A stretch of DNA of 64,000 nucleotides from NCBI RefSeq assembly GCF_001425045.1, contig NZ_LMDJ01000032.1:224229-288228 (forward strand), written 5' to 3'. The notes beneath the pieces were generated by a model. That model had not been told where the DNA came from. It made no database searches and saw nothing but the letters and a program-made list of their open reading frames with translations. The translations under genes were made by a program, and so were the position numbers. Origin of the DNA: Massilia sp. Root351. GTDB taxonomy: Bacteria > Pseudomonadota > Gammaproteobacteria > Burkholderiales > Burkholderiaceae_D. Shown here in pieces: positions 54,407 through 62,663 of this stretch. Numbering within the stretch: position 1 is the stretch's first letter; the number at the start of each line of letters is the position of its first letter.

Positions 54407-57400
54407 GCTTTTTTCTCCGGAAGGTCGAGTTCATGCGCGGCCAGGCGGCGCTGGCGTTCGCTTCCCTTGAATATCTTGCGCACCACGACGAAGAACACCG
54501 GCACCAGGAACACCGCCAGCACCGTGGCGGTGATCATGCCGCCCATCACGCCGGTGCCGATGGCGCGCTGGCTGGCCGAACCGGCGCCGGAGGCCACCAC
54601 CAGCGGCAGCACGCCGAGGATGAAGGCCAGCGAGGTCATGATGATGGGACGGAAGCGCAGGTGCACCGCTTCCAGCGTCGCTTCCACCAGGCCCTTGCCC
54701 TGCGCCTGCAGGTCCTTGGCGAACTCGATGATCAGGATCGCGTTCTTGGCCGAGAGCCCGATAATCGCGATCAGGCCCACCTTGAAGTACACGTCGTTCG
54801 GCAGGTCGCGGATGGTGGCGCCCAGCAGCGCGCCCAGCACGCCCAGCGGCACCACCAGCAGCACCGCCACCGGGATCGATTCGCTCTCGTACAGCGCGGC
54901 CAGCACCAGGAAGGCCGCCAGCATGGACAGCGCGAACAGCGCCGGCGCCTGCGAGCCGGAGGTTTTTTCCTCCAGCGACTGGCCGGTCCATTCGATGCCG
55001 AAGCCGGGCGGCAGCTGCTGCGCCAGGCGTTCCAGCTCGTCCATCGCCTCGCCGGTGCTGCGGCCGGGAGCCGCGTTGCCGGTCAGCTTGATGGCCGGAT
55101 AGCCGTTGTAGCGCACCAGCTGCACCGGACCGTTGATCCAGCGCGAGGTGGCGAACGAGGACAGCGGCACCATGGAGCCGGACGCCGAGCGCACGTTCAG
55201 GCGCAGCAGGTCTTCCGGCTGCAGGCGCTGCGGCGCGTCGGCCTGCACCACCACGCGCTGCTGGCGCCCGCTGCTGGTGAAATCGTTGACGTAGCTGGAG
55301 CCAAAGGCCACCGACAGCGCGCTGTTGATGTCGGCGAAGGCCACGCCGAGGGCGTTGGCCTTGTCGCGGTCGACGTCCACCTGCAGCTGCGGGGCGTCTT
55401 CCAGGCCCTCGGGGCGCACCCCGGCCAGGATGGGGCTCTTGCCGGCCAGGCCGAGCAGCTGGTTGCGCGCGGCCACCAGCGCCGCGTGGCCTTGCGAACT
55501 GCGGTCCTGCAGGCGCGCCGTGATGCCGGTGGCGTTGCCCAGTTCGCGGATCGGCGGAGGGCTGAGCGGGAAGACAATGGCGTCGGCGATGCCGGACAGC
55601 GCGCCGAAGGCGCGGCCGGCGATCTTGTCGGCCGAGTCTTCCGCGCCGCGCTCGCTCCAGTCCTTCAGCGGCACGAACACCAGGCCGGCGTTCTGGCCGT
55701 TGCCCGAGAAGCTGAAACCTGCCACGGCGATGGTGCGCGCCACGCCGGGCTGCTTGGCCATGTACTCTTCCACCTTGGCCAGCACCGCCTCGGTGCGGCT
55801 CTTGGAAGCGCCAGGCGGCAGCTGCACGTTGGTGATGATGTAGCCCTGGTCTTCGTTCGGCAGGAAGGACGACGGCAGGCGCGCGTACAGCCAGCCCACC
55901 ACGCCGCAGATCAACAGGAAGATCACCATGTAGCGGCCGGTGCGGCCCAGCATGCGCGCGATCACGCCCTGGTAGCCGGTGGCGGTCCTGGCGAAGCCGC
56001 GGTTGAACCAGCCGAAGAAGCCTTTCTTCTCGTGGTGGTGGCCCGCTTCCACCGGTTTCAGGATGGTGGCGCACAGCGCCGGCGTGAGCGTCAGCGCCAT
56101 CAGCGCCGAGAACACCATGGACGACACCATGGACAGCGAGAACTGGCGGTAGATCGCGCCCACGGCGCCGCCGAAGAAGGCCATCGGGATGAACACGGCG
56201 ATCAGCACCAGCGTGATGCCGATGATGGCGCCGGTGATCTGCGACATGGCCTTGCGCGTGGCGTCGCGCGGCGACAGGCCTTCCTCGCTCATGATGCGTT
56301 CCACGTTCTCGACCACCACGATGGCGTCATCGACCAGGATGCCGATCGCCAGCACCATGCCGAACATGGTCAGCACGTTGATGGAGAAGCCGGCCAGCTG
56401 CATCACGGCGAAGGTGCCCAGCAGGGCCACCGGCACCACGATGGTGGGGATCAGGGTGTAGCGGAAGTTCTGCAGGAACACGTACATCACGATGAACACC
56501 AGCAGCACCGCTTCCAGCAGCGTCTTGACCACTTCCTCGATCGAGATCTTGACGAACAGCGAGGTGTCGTACGGCACGGTGTAGGTCAGGCCGGGCGGGA
56601 AAAACTTGGACAGCTCTTCCATCTTGTTGCGCACCAGTTCCGCAGTGGCCAGCGCGTTGCCGGTCAGCGACTGCTGCACGGCGATGGCGACGAAGGGCTT
56701 GCCGTTCAGGCGCGCGCTGATGTTGAAGTTGGCGCCGGCCATTTCAATGCGGGCCACGTCCGACAGGCGCACGGTGGCGCCGGTGCCGCTGGCGCGCAGC
56801 ACCACCTTGCCGAATTCCTCGGGCGAGGTGAGCTGGCCCTGCACCACCACGGGCGCGGAGTAGGTCTGGAAGCGCGGCGCAGGCAGGTCGCCCAAGGTAC
56901 CGGCGGTGACCTGCGCGTTCTGCGCGCGGATGGCGGCGGTGACGTCGGCCATGGTCAGCTTGTAGCCCACCAGCTTGGCCGGATCGACCCACACGCGCAT
57001 GGCACGCTCGGTGCCGAACAGCTGGGCCTGGCCCACGCCGGGCAGGCGCTTGATCTCGTTGACCACGTTGCGCGCCAGGTAGTCGCCGATGGCGGCGGTA
57101 TCCATCTTGCCATCGCTGGACGAGGCGCCCACGAACATCAGGATGTTGGAGCGCGACTTGTTGACCTGCACGCCCTGCTGGGTGACTGCCTGCGGCAGGC
57201 GCGATTCGACGCGCTTGATGCGGTTCTGCACGTCCACGGCGGCCAGGTCGGGGTTGGTGCCGGGCAGGAAGGTGACGGTGATCGAGACCGAGCCATTGGC
57301 TTCGCTCTGCGATTCGACGTATTGCAAGCCGTCGGCGCCGTTCATTTCCTGCTCGATCACGCTGGTGACCGCGTCGTCCAGCACCTGGGCGGTGGCGCCC

Positions 57401-57549
57401 GGGTAGTTGGCGCTGATGACGATGGACGGCGGCGCGATGGTGGGGTACTGCGCCACCGGCAGCATGGTAATCGCCAGTGCGCCACCCAGCAGGATGAACA
57501 GGGCGATCACCCACGCGAAGACGGGGCGGTCGATGAAGAATTTTGCCAT
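54403..57549 (-). CDS. RND multidrug efflux pump, inner-membrane transporter (HAE1)
   Basis: This 1048-residue protein is a full-length AcrB/MexB-type transporter. It starts MAKFFIDRPVFAWVIALFILLGGALAI, has twelve hydrophobic segments in two halves, and shows the paired charged residues within helices that carry protons (GILVDDAIVVVENVERIM). Conserved blocks include FPPGLTYTVPYDTS and YQRQFS-type porter segments. It is expected to export hydrophobic drugs or metabolites. It lies 12 bases after the adaptor gene. Confidence 0.97.
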   Translation of the reverse strand: MAKFFIDRPVFAWVIALFILLGGALAITMLPVAQYPTIAPPSIVISANYPGATAQVLDDAVTSVIEQEMNGADGLQYVESQSEANGSVSITVTFLPGTNPDLAAVDVQNRIKRVESRLPQAVTQQGVQVNKSRSNILMFVGASSSDGKMDTAAIGDYLARNVVNEIKRLPGVGQAQLFGTERAMRVWVDPAKLVGYKLTMADVTAAIRAQNAQVTAGTLGDLPAPRFQTYSAPVVVQGQLTSPEEFGKVVLRASGTGATVRLSDVARIEMAGANFNISARLNGKPFVAIAVQQSLTGNALATAELVRNKMEELSKFFPPGLTYTVPYDTSLFVKISIEEVVKTLLEAVLLVFIVMYVFLQNFRYTLIPTIVVPVALLGTFAVMQLAGFSINVLTMFGMVLAIGILVDDAIVVVENVERIMSEEGLSPRDATRKAMSQITGAIIGITLVLIAVFIPMAFFGGAVGAIYRQFSLSMVSSMVFSALMALTLTPALCATILKPVEAGHHHEKKGFFGWFNRGFARTATGYQGVIARMLGRTGRYMVIFLLICGVVGWLYARLPSSFLPNEDQGYIITNVQLPPGASKSRTEAVLAKVEEYMAKQPGVARTIAVAGFSFSGNGQNAGLVFVPLKDWSERGAEDSADKIAGRAFGALSGIADAIVFPLSPPPIRELGNATGITARLQDRSSQGHAALVAARNQLLGLAGKSPILAGVRPEGLEDAPQLQVDVDRDKANALGVAFADINSALSVAFGSSYVNDFTSSGRQQRVVVQADAPQRLQPEDLLRLNVRSASGSMVPLSSFATSRWINGPVQLVRYNGYPAIKLTGNAAPGRSTGEAMDELERLAQQLPPGFGIEWTGQSLEEKTSGSQAPALFALSMLAAFLVLAALYESESIPVAVLLVVPLGVLGALLGATIRDLPNDVYFKVGLIAIIGLSAKNAILIIEFAKDLQAQGKGLVEATLEAVHLRFRPIIMTSLAFILGVLPLVVASGAGSASQRAIGTGVMGGMITATVLAVFLVPVFFVVVRKIFKGSERQRRLAAHELDLPEKKA

Positions 57550-57561
57550 CTGAGCTCCCGG

Positions 57562-58818
57562 TTACTTGCCGGCGGCCGGCGCTGCTGCGGCCGGTGCGGA
57601 GGCGGCAGGCGCGGCGGCAGCTGCCGGCGCGGATGCCGGCGCTGGCGCCGCAGGCGCGCCGCCCGGCGTGGCGGCAACCGGGCCTTGCCACGGCGCCGGC
57701 GTAACGGTGCCGCCCGGCTTGGTCTTCTGGAAGCCTTCCACGATCACGCGCTCGCCGCCTTTCAGGCCGGAGCTGACGATCCAGCTGCCGTTCTGCGCCG
57801 CATCGGCTTTGACCGGCACGGCGGTGACCTTGTTGTCCGCACCGACCACCATCACGGTGGCGCCTTCCGGGCCGCGCACCACGGCCTGCTGCGGCACTTG
57901 CAGCGCGGCTTCGTTGACCGCCTGTTCCAGGCGCGCGCGCACGTACATGCCCGGCAGCAGGGTGCGGTTGGGGTTCGGGAACTCGGCGCGCATGGCCACC
58001 GAACCGGTGGTTTCGTCCACCGCCACGTCCGAGAACAGCAGCTTGCCCGACTGCGGATAAGGCTGGCCGTCCTCGGTCACCAGGGTCACTTTGGCGGCGC
58101 CGTTGCCTGCGCCTTTGAGCTTGCCGGCCGCCAGCGCGCGCTGCAGGCGCAGCACTTCGGTGGACGACTGGGTGATGGTCACGTAGATCGGATCGAGCGT
58201 CTGTACGGTCGCCATCGGCGTCGCTTCACCCTGGCCCACCAGCGCGCCCTCGGTCACCAGCGCGCGGCCCACGCGGCCGGAGATCGGCGAGGTCACGGTG
58301 GCGTAGCCCAGCGTCAGGCCGGCGGTGGTGCGGGCGGCGCGCGTGGTGGCCAGGTCGGCGGCGGCCTGTTTCTGCGCCGTGACCGCGTCGTCGTATTCCT
58401 GGTTGCTGACGGCCTGCGCGGCCAGCAGCGGCTTGTAGCGTTTCACTTTCAGCTCGGCCTGCGCCAGGTTGGCTTCGGCTTTGGCCACGGCCGCTTGAGC
58501 GCTGTCGTAGGACGCCTGGAATTGCGCCGGGTCGATGCGGAACAGGATCTCGCCGGCCTTCACGTCCGAACCCTCCTTGTACACGCGCTGCAGCACGATG
58601 CCGGGCGTGCGCGCGCGCACCTGCGCCACGCGCGATGCTTCGAGGCGGCCTGGCAGTTCGGTGGAGAGGGTGAGGGTGGCGGGGGCGACTGTGTAGACGG
58701 CGACTTGCGGTGGCGGTGGGGCGGCGCCGGCTTTGTCATCTTTCTTTCCGCAGGCAGCCAGCATGGAGAGAGTGATGATGGCGGCGGCGACGGGAGTGCA
58801 GCGTGGGACTGATCTCAT
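57562..58818 (-). CDS. RND efflux periplasmic adaptor (AcrA/MexA type)
   Basis: This 418-residue lipoprotein has a lipobox (TLSMLAACGKKDD, Cys at residue 23). The membrane-fusion-protein pattern follows: beta-barrel/lipoyl (LPGRLEASRVAQVRARTPGIVLQRVYKEGSDVKAGEILFRIDP), an alpha hairpin (about residues 100-170), and a second half with SPISGRVGRALVTEGALVGQG. The last 45 residues are Ala/Pro-rich. It leads the operon adaptor-pump-duct-patatin. A regulator gene is not adjacent. Confidence 0.95.
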   Translation of the reverse strand: MRSVPRCTPVAAAIITLSMLAACGKKDDKAGAAPPPPQVAVYTVAPATLTLSTELPGRLEASRVAQVRARTPGIVLQRVYKEGSDVKAGEILFRIDPAQFQASYDSAQAAVAKAEANLAQAELKVKRYKPLLAAQAVSNQEYDDAVTAQKQAAADLATTRAARTTAGLTLGYATVTSPISGRVGRALVTEGALVGQGEATPMATVQTLDPIYVTITQSSTEVLRLQRALAAGKLKGAGNGAAKVTLVTEDGQPYPQSGKLLFSDVAVDETTGSVAMRAEFPNPNRTLLPGMYVRARLEQAVNEAALQVPQQAVVRGPEGATVMVVGADNKVTAVPVKADAAQNGSWIVSSGLKGGERVIVEGFQKTKPGGTVTPAPWQGPVAATPGGAPAAPAPASAPAAAAAPAASAPAAAAPAAGK

Positions 58819-58923
58819 AGATGTCTCTGGAGGTAATGTTGAGGTTTTCTAGGTGCGTGCCCTTAGCTTGTTCTATTTACAAAGGCAGTGCCGGCCATTG
58901 TATAACAGTGTCAAATGTAACGT

Positions 58924-58933
58924 TTTGTACAAA
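58924..58933. promoter_or_regulatory. possible operator in the efflux promoter region
   Basis: TTTGTACAAA is a perfect 10-bp palindrome in the 194-base gap in front of the adaptor gene, the only convincing symmetrical site there. An AT-rich stretch follows it toward the adaptor gene. No clear -35/-10 pair with 16-18 base spacing could be read. Binding by a TetR or LysR-type repressor is only a suggestion. Confidence 0.35.
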
Positions 58934-58952
58934 TTTCCGCGTTGAAAGATAC

Positions 58953-58990
58953 AAAAGGCCAGGCGCACGTCGGTGGGCCTGGCCTTTTTT
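58953..58990 (-). terminator. intrinsic terminator after tal
   Basis: A hairpin with 12-bp perfect arms (AAAAGGCCAGGC/GCCTGGCCTTTT) lies 22 bases past the tal stop. The arms themselves supply A/T runs on both sides (TTTT on the minus strand, TTTTTT on the plus strand), so it could work in both directions. It insulates tal from the efflux promoter. Confidence 0.85.
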
Positions 58991-59012
58991 CGCCGTATTG
59001 CGCCGCGCGCGA

Positions 59013-59948
59013 TCAGCGCATGCCGGAAATGATCTGCTTCAGTTTGCCCGAGTCGGCGCAGAAGGCGCGGATGCCTTCTGCCAGCTTCTCGGTGGCCATC
59101 GCGTCTTCGTTCATCATGAAGCGGAAGGTTTTTTCATCGACGGCGATCTTGCCGACGGTGGCGTTGGCGCTGGCGTCCGCGCTCAGCTTGCGCTCCACCG
59201 GTGCATTGGCGTCGGCCAGCGCTTGCAGCAGGTCCGGGCTGATGGTCAGCAGGTCGCAGCCGGCCAGTTCCAGGATCTGGCCGGTGTTGCGGAAGCTCGC
59301 GCCCATCACTTCGGTGTCGTAGCCGAACTTGCGGTAGTAGTTGTAGATGCGCTTGACCGATTGCACGCCCGGGTCTTCCGCGCCCGCGTAGTCGATGCCG
59401 GTGCTCTTCTTGTACCAGTCGTAGATGCGGCCGACGAAAGGCGAAATCAGCTGGGCGCCCGCTTCGGCACAGGCGATGGCCTGGCTCAGCGAGAACAGCA
59501 GCGTCATGTTGCAGCGGATGCCTTCCTGTTCCAGGATGCGGGCGGCCTGGATGCCTTCCCAGGTGGAGGCGATCTTGATCAGCACGCGCTCGCGCGGGAT
59601 GCCGGCCTTCTCGTACAGCGCGATCAGCTCGCGGCCCTTGGCCACATTGCCTTCGGTGTCGAAGGACAGCTTGGCGTCGATCTCGGTGGAGACGCGGCCC
59701 GGGATGATCTTCAGGATTTCGGTGCCGAAGGCGATCAGCAGGTGGTCGATGATGTCGCCGGTGGCAGCGTTCGGATTGTCCTGCACCGCTTTTTGCAGCA
59801 GCGGCTTGTACTCGTCTTTCTGAACGGCTTTCAGGATCAGCGACGGATTGGTGGTGGCGTCGCGCGGGGTGTAGGCCTTGATCGACTGGAAATCGCCGGT
59901 GTCGGCAACAACGGTGGTGTATTGCTTGAGCTGTTCGAGTTGGTTCAT
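59013..59948 (-). CDS. tal: transaldolase
   Basis: This class I transaldolase of 311 residues (ATG at 59948) belongs to the pentose phosphate pathway. It contains NQLEQLKQYTTVVADTGDFQSIKAYTPRDATTNPSL at the N-terminus and the Schiff-base lysine motif LIKIASTWEGIQAARIL. The acid/base residues SPFVGRIYDWYKK lie close by. It starts at the ATG matching the TalB family; the open frame extends upstream without support. hexR, a sugar-responsive regulator, lies 4 kb away on the same strand. Confidence 0.96.
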   Translation of the reverse strand: MNQLEQLKQYTTVVADTGDFQSIKAYTPRDATTNPSLILKAVQKDEYKPLLQKAVQDNPNAATGDIIDHLLIAFGTEILKIIPGRVSTEIDAKLSFDTEGNVAKGRELIALYEKAGIPRERVLIKIASTWEGIQAARILEQEGIRCNMTLLFSLSQAIACAEAGAQLISPFVGRIYDWYKKSTGIDYAGAEDPGVQSVKRIYNYYRKFGYDTEVMGASFRNTGQILELAGCDLLTISPDLLQALADANAPVERKLSADASANATVGKIAVDEKTFRFMMNEDAMATEKLAEGIRAFCADSGKLKQIISGMR

Positions 59949-60073
59949 GGTTGCGCGCAGGGCTGCTGCTGAGGTTGAGGACTTGGGTAGCATATTGTAC
60001 ACAATCCTCTCCCGCGGCAGCAGCGCTGCGTGCCAGGCCTGGTGCCTGGCCTTGGCGCTCAAGCTTGAGGTGC

Positions 60074-60712
60074 TTATGCCTGACGGCGGCGGCGCTGTGC
60101 CAGCAGGGCGCCGGCCAGGCCCAGGCCGAACAGGGCGGCGGTGCCGGGTTCCGGCACGGCGTTGCCGCTGCCGCCTCCACCGCCGTTGTTATTGGTGTTG
60201 TTGGTGATGTCGGCGAACTTCAGGCTGACGCGCGCATATTCCAGCGTCATCGCCTTGTTGTCCGGCGAGGCCGGCTGGGCATAGTTCAGCTGCATCGCCA
60301 GCGACAGCGGGTTGCCGGCGGACCAGGTATTGTTGGTGTTGAACAGCGAGAGCAAGTTGTATTCGGTCTCGATCGGATTGTTGCCGTTTCCTGCCAGCAG
60401 CGCGCCGACCAGCGGCGAACTGTTGACCGACATGAAGTCGTTGGCGCCGGTGGCCTGGCGCGCCGAGACGTACAGTTTGGCTTCACTGATGCTGGTGCCC
60501 AGCAGGCTGAAGCTTGGATTGAACAGGAAAGTCCAGTCCAGCACGCCGCTGCCGAGGAAGGCGTGGTTGTTGATGTCGAAGGTCAGGGTCTTCGCGTAAG
60601 TCGTGTTGGTCGTAGCGACCGTGCTGGTGTAGGCGATCGTCGTGGCCGATGCGGGCAGGGCAGCCAACAAACCGATGGCGGCCAATACACTGGTGGTGAG
60701 TAGTTTTTTCAT
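60074..60712 (-). CDS. PEP-CTERM sorting domain protein
   Basis: This secreted protein of 212 residues has a signal peptide (MKKLLTTSVLAAIGLLAALPASA) and ends with a PEP-CTERM motif: VPEPGTAALFGLGLAGALLAQRRRRQA (PEP box, hydrophobic helix, Arg cluster). Such proteins are processed by an exosortase linked to exopolysaccharide export. The mature body is mainly beta strands with Asn/Thr-rich loops and a Gly-rich run (NNNGGGGGSG) before the motif. Its specific role is unknown. I chose the ATG at 60712; one at 60724 adds four residues. Confidence 0.88.
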   Translation of the reverse strand: MKKLLTTSVLAAIGLLAALPASATTIAYTSTVATTNTTYAKTLTFDINNHAFLGSGVLDWTFLFNPSFSLLGTSISEAKLYVSARQATGANDFMSVNSSPLVGALLAGNGNNPIETEYNLLSLFNTNNTWSAGNPLSLAMQLNYAQPASPDNKAMTLEYARVSLKFADITNNTNNNGGGGGSGNAVPEPGTAALFGLGLAGALLAQRRRRQA

Positions 60713-60776
60713 GTTCCGTTCCATTAACAGTTGTTGGGGGTACGGAACTCTATGCAATCGCCGTGCCAGAAATAAA

Positions 60777-60796
60777 TTGATGTTGATAATCATCAA
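60777..60796. repeat. inverted repeat upstream of the PEP-CTERM gene
   Basis: TTGATG and CATCAA arms (6 bp, perfect) flank TTGATAAT in the 284-base stretch before the short ORF at 60997. It lies 65 bases before the PEP-CTERM start. It has a passing resemblance to a Fur-type site but does not match well. Otherwise this stretch (60713-60996) holds only AT-rich promoter-like sequence. Confidence 0.35.
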
Positions 60797-60944
60797 GTTA
60801 AGTTCATCGGGGGAAAACTTCGCGACGTCAGTGTAAGAAATACCGGCACTCACAAGGGCAACTTTGTAAAAATGTCAGGGCAGGCAGGAAATGAAACACT
60901 GTTAAATATTTTTGCTGCGGTGTGTCAAACACATGCGGCTAGGG

Positions 60945-60950
60945 TAATAT
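60945..60950 (+). promoter_or_regulatory. probable -10 box before the short ORF and rtcB
   Basis: TAATAT matches the sigma-70 -10 consensus at five of six positions and lies 47 bases before the ORF at 60997. A proper -35 is not evident, but a TGTGT-CAA-ACACA inverted repeat (60921-60933) sits just where one would be, which may mark an activator site. Confidence 0.4.
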
Positions 60951-60996
60951 TGACTTCCCTTCAACCAGTGCCCTTATCCCCCAGAAAGGAGTTTTT

Positions 60997-61059
60997 ATGA
61001 TTCATGCACAACTCGATACTTTCCCGATGGGCCTGGCATCCCTCCGCGTCACGCGCTAG
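60997..61059 (+). CDS. possible 20-residue leader peptide before rtcB
   Basis: A short open frame (MIHAQLDTF...LRVTR, then TAG) follows a very strong ribosome site (AGAAAGGAG, 5 bases from the ATG). It ends 47 bases before rtcB. The rtcB start itself has only a weak ribosome site, so the short ORF could drive translational coupling or attenuation. Coding status is supported only by the strength of its ribosome site and its location. I know of no family for it. It may also be a remnant. Confidence 0.4.
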   Translation: MIHAQLDTFPMGLASLRVTR

Positions 61060-61106
61060 TCATCGCCAGCAGCCCATTTCCTGAGCATCTTTTATGGAAA
61101 TACAGA

Positions 61107-62300
61107 ATGGGCAAATACATTCGTGTGGTATCCGACCGCGCCGCCGTGGTCGCGTCGGACAAACTGTGGCTGGAGGATGCTGCACTGCAGCAACTGGCCA
61201 TCACTTCCCAGCTGCCCGGCATGCGCCGCGCAGTGGGCCTGCCTGACCTGCATCCGGGGCGCGGTTACCCGGTCGGCGCGGCATTTTTCTCGGTGGGACG
61301 GTTTTATCCTGCCTTGTGCGGCGGCGACATCGGCTGCGGTGTGGGGCTGTGGCAGACCGATCTGGCGGTCGGCAAGGTCAGCCTCGACAAGCTCGACAAG
61401 CAGATCGGCAGCCTGGACGCGCCGCCCGCTGCGGACGAGCTGGACCGGCTGCAGGTGGTGGCGCCCTGGCTGGTCGCTGAACTGGCTGCGCTGGCGGGCC
61501 GGCTGCGGCTGGCGGGCCTGGACCCGGCCTGCATGCGCGCGCTGGGCACCATCGGCCTGGGCAACCATTTCGTCGAACTGCAGGCGGTGGTGCAGGTGGA
61601 CGAACCGGCGCTGTTCGAAGGCGCCGGGCTGGTGGGCCGGGCCTTGCAGCTGGTGGTGCACAGCGGTTCGCGCGGCTTGGGCGGCGCGGTGCTGCGCGCG
61701 CACGTGGACGTGCACGGCCATGCCGGCCTGGAGCAGGATACGCCGGCCGCGCAGGCTTACCTGCTGCAGCACGACGCGGCGCTGGCGTTCGCCCGCCTGA
61801 ACCGGAAAATGATAGCGCTGCGCGTGCGGCAGCGGCTGCGCTGCCAGGCCTTGCCGGTGCTGGACGTGCACCACAACTTGATCGCGGCGGACGTGATCGA
61901 AGGCGAGCAGGGCTGGCTGCACCGCAAGGGCGCCAACCCGGCCGACGCGGGGCCGGTGCTGTTGCCGGGCTCGCGCGACGACCACAGCTACCTGATCCGG
62001 CCGCTGCCGGTGGCCGACAGCGTCAGCCTGCAATCGCTGGCCCACGGCGCCGGCCGCAAGTGGGCGCGCGGCGATTGCAAGGACCGGCTGGTGCGCAAGG
62101 CCACTCCGGCGCAGCTGGCGCGCACGTCGTTCGGAGGCCGCGTGATTTGCGCCGACCGCGCGCTGATTTACGAGGAGGCGCCGCAAGCGTACAAGGATGC
62201 CGGTTCGGTGCTGGCCAGCCTGGAGGGCGCCGGGCTGGTGCGGGTGATGGCAAAGAGCCGGCCGGTACTGACCTACAAGACGCGCGGGGAATGCTGCTGA
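61107..62300 (+). CDS. rtcB: RtcB-family RNA ligase (PrfH-coupled type)
   Basis: This 397-residue GTP-dependent ligase joins 2',3'-cyclic-phosphate and 5'-OH RNA ends. The motifs are complete: PDLHPGRGYPVGAAF, GGDIGCGVG with the metal Cys77, GLGNHF, HSGSRGLGG, DVHHN and the guanylated His in AHGAGRKWARGDC. The early QLAITSQLPGMRRAVGLPDLHPG and late RALIYEEAPQAYKD segments fit the short subfamily that is often paired with release-factor homologue PrfH. No prfH gene is adjacent here. The start shows only a weak ribosome site. Confidence 0.9.
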   Translation: MGKYIRVVSDRAAVVASDKLWLEDAALQQLAITSQLPGMRRAVGLPDLHPGRGYPVGAAFFSVGRFYPALCGGDIGCGVGLWQTDLAVGKVSLDKLDKQIGSLDAPPAADELDRLQVVAPWLVAELAALAGRLRLAGLDPACMRALGTIGLGNHFVELQAVVQVDEPALFEGAGLVGRALQLVVHSGSRGLGGAVLRAHVDVHGHAGLEQDTPAAQAYLLQHDAALAFARLNRKMIALRVRQRLRCQALPVLDVHHNLIAADVIEGEQGWLHRKGANPADAGPVLLPGSRDDHSYLIRPLPVADSVSLQSLAHGAGRKWARGDCKDRLVRKATPAQLARTSFGGRVICADRALIYEEAPQAYKDAGSVLASLEGAGLVRVMAKSRPVLTYKTRGECC

Positions 62301-62400
62301 TCATGGCCGCCACCCGTGTGGCCTGTGTGAACTGGCGCGCAGATAGCGCGCGCCGCCGGCGGTAGGCTGGACGTCCGATCACGCGCGCAAGGAGGCGGCC

Positions 62401-62583
62401 ATGAGCAACGTCAACAACGACAAACCCGACATCGAGCCCGGCGACGACGCCGCGCCGGGCACCCCAGGCACCGGCGAGGACGTATGCCCTGCCTGCCGTG
62501 GCACCGGCAAGCTGGCCGGCGGCCAGCCTTGTTCCGAGTGCGGCGGCAGCGGCAGGATCACGGAAGGCATAGGCGGCGGCTGA
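62401..62583 (+). CDS. small CxxCxGxG zinc-finger-like protein
   Basis: This 60-residue protein has an acidic, disordered N-terminal half and a C-terminal pair of CxxCxGxG motifs (CPACRGTGKLAGG and CSECGGSGRI), as in one half of the DnaJ zinc centre. Four Cys could bind one zinc ion. An AAGGAGG ribosome site lies close to the ATG. It is 100 bases after rtcB on the same strand. Role unknown; it could be a protein-binding or RNA-binding partner, or a DnaJ-like fragment. Confidence 0.75.
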   Translation: MSNVNNDKPDIEPGDDAAPGTPGTGEDVCPACRGTGKLAGGQPCSECGGSGRITEGIGGG

Positions 62584-62663
62584 ATTGCACGTGTTTGCGC
62601 CTTGTCAAAATCGTTTTCCGCATGGAGGGCACGATGGAGGGATCTGCCGGACAGGAGCGCAAA

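Noticed and set aside
54433..58812. A 1459-codon open frame on the plus strand
   Set aside because: It is antisense to the adaptor, pump and part of the duct genes, all of which have full family motifs. High GC suppresses stops in this frame, and the product is a His/Gln/Arg-rich shadow without domains.
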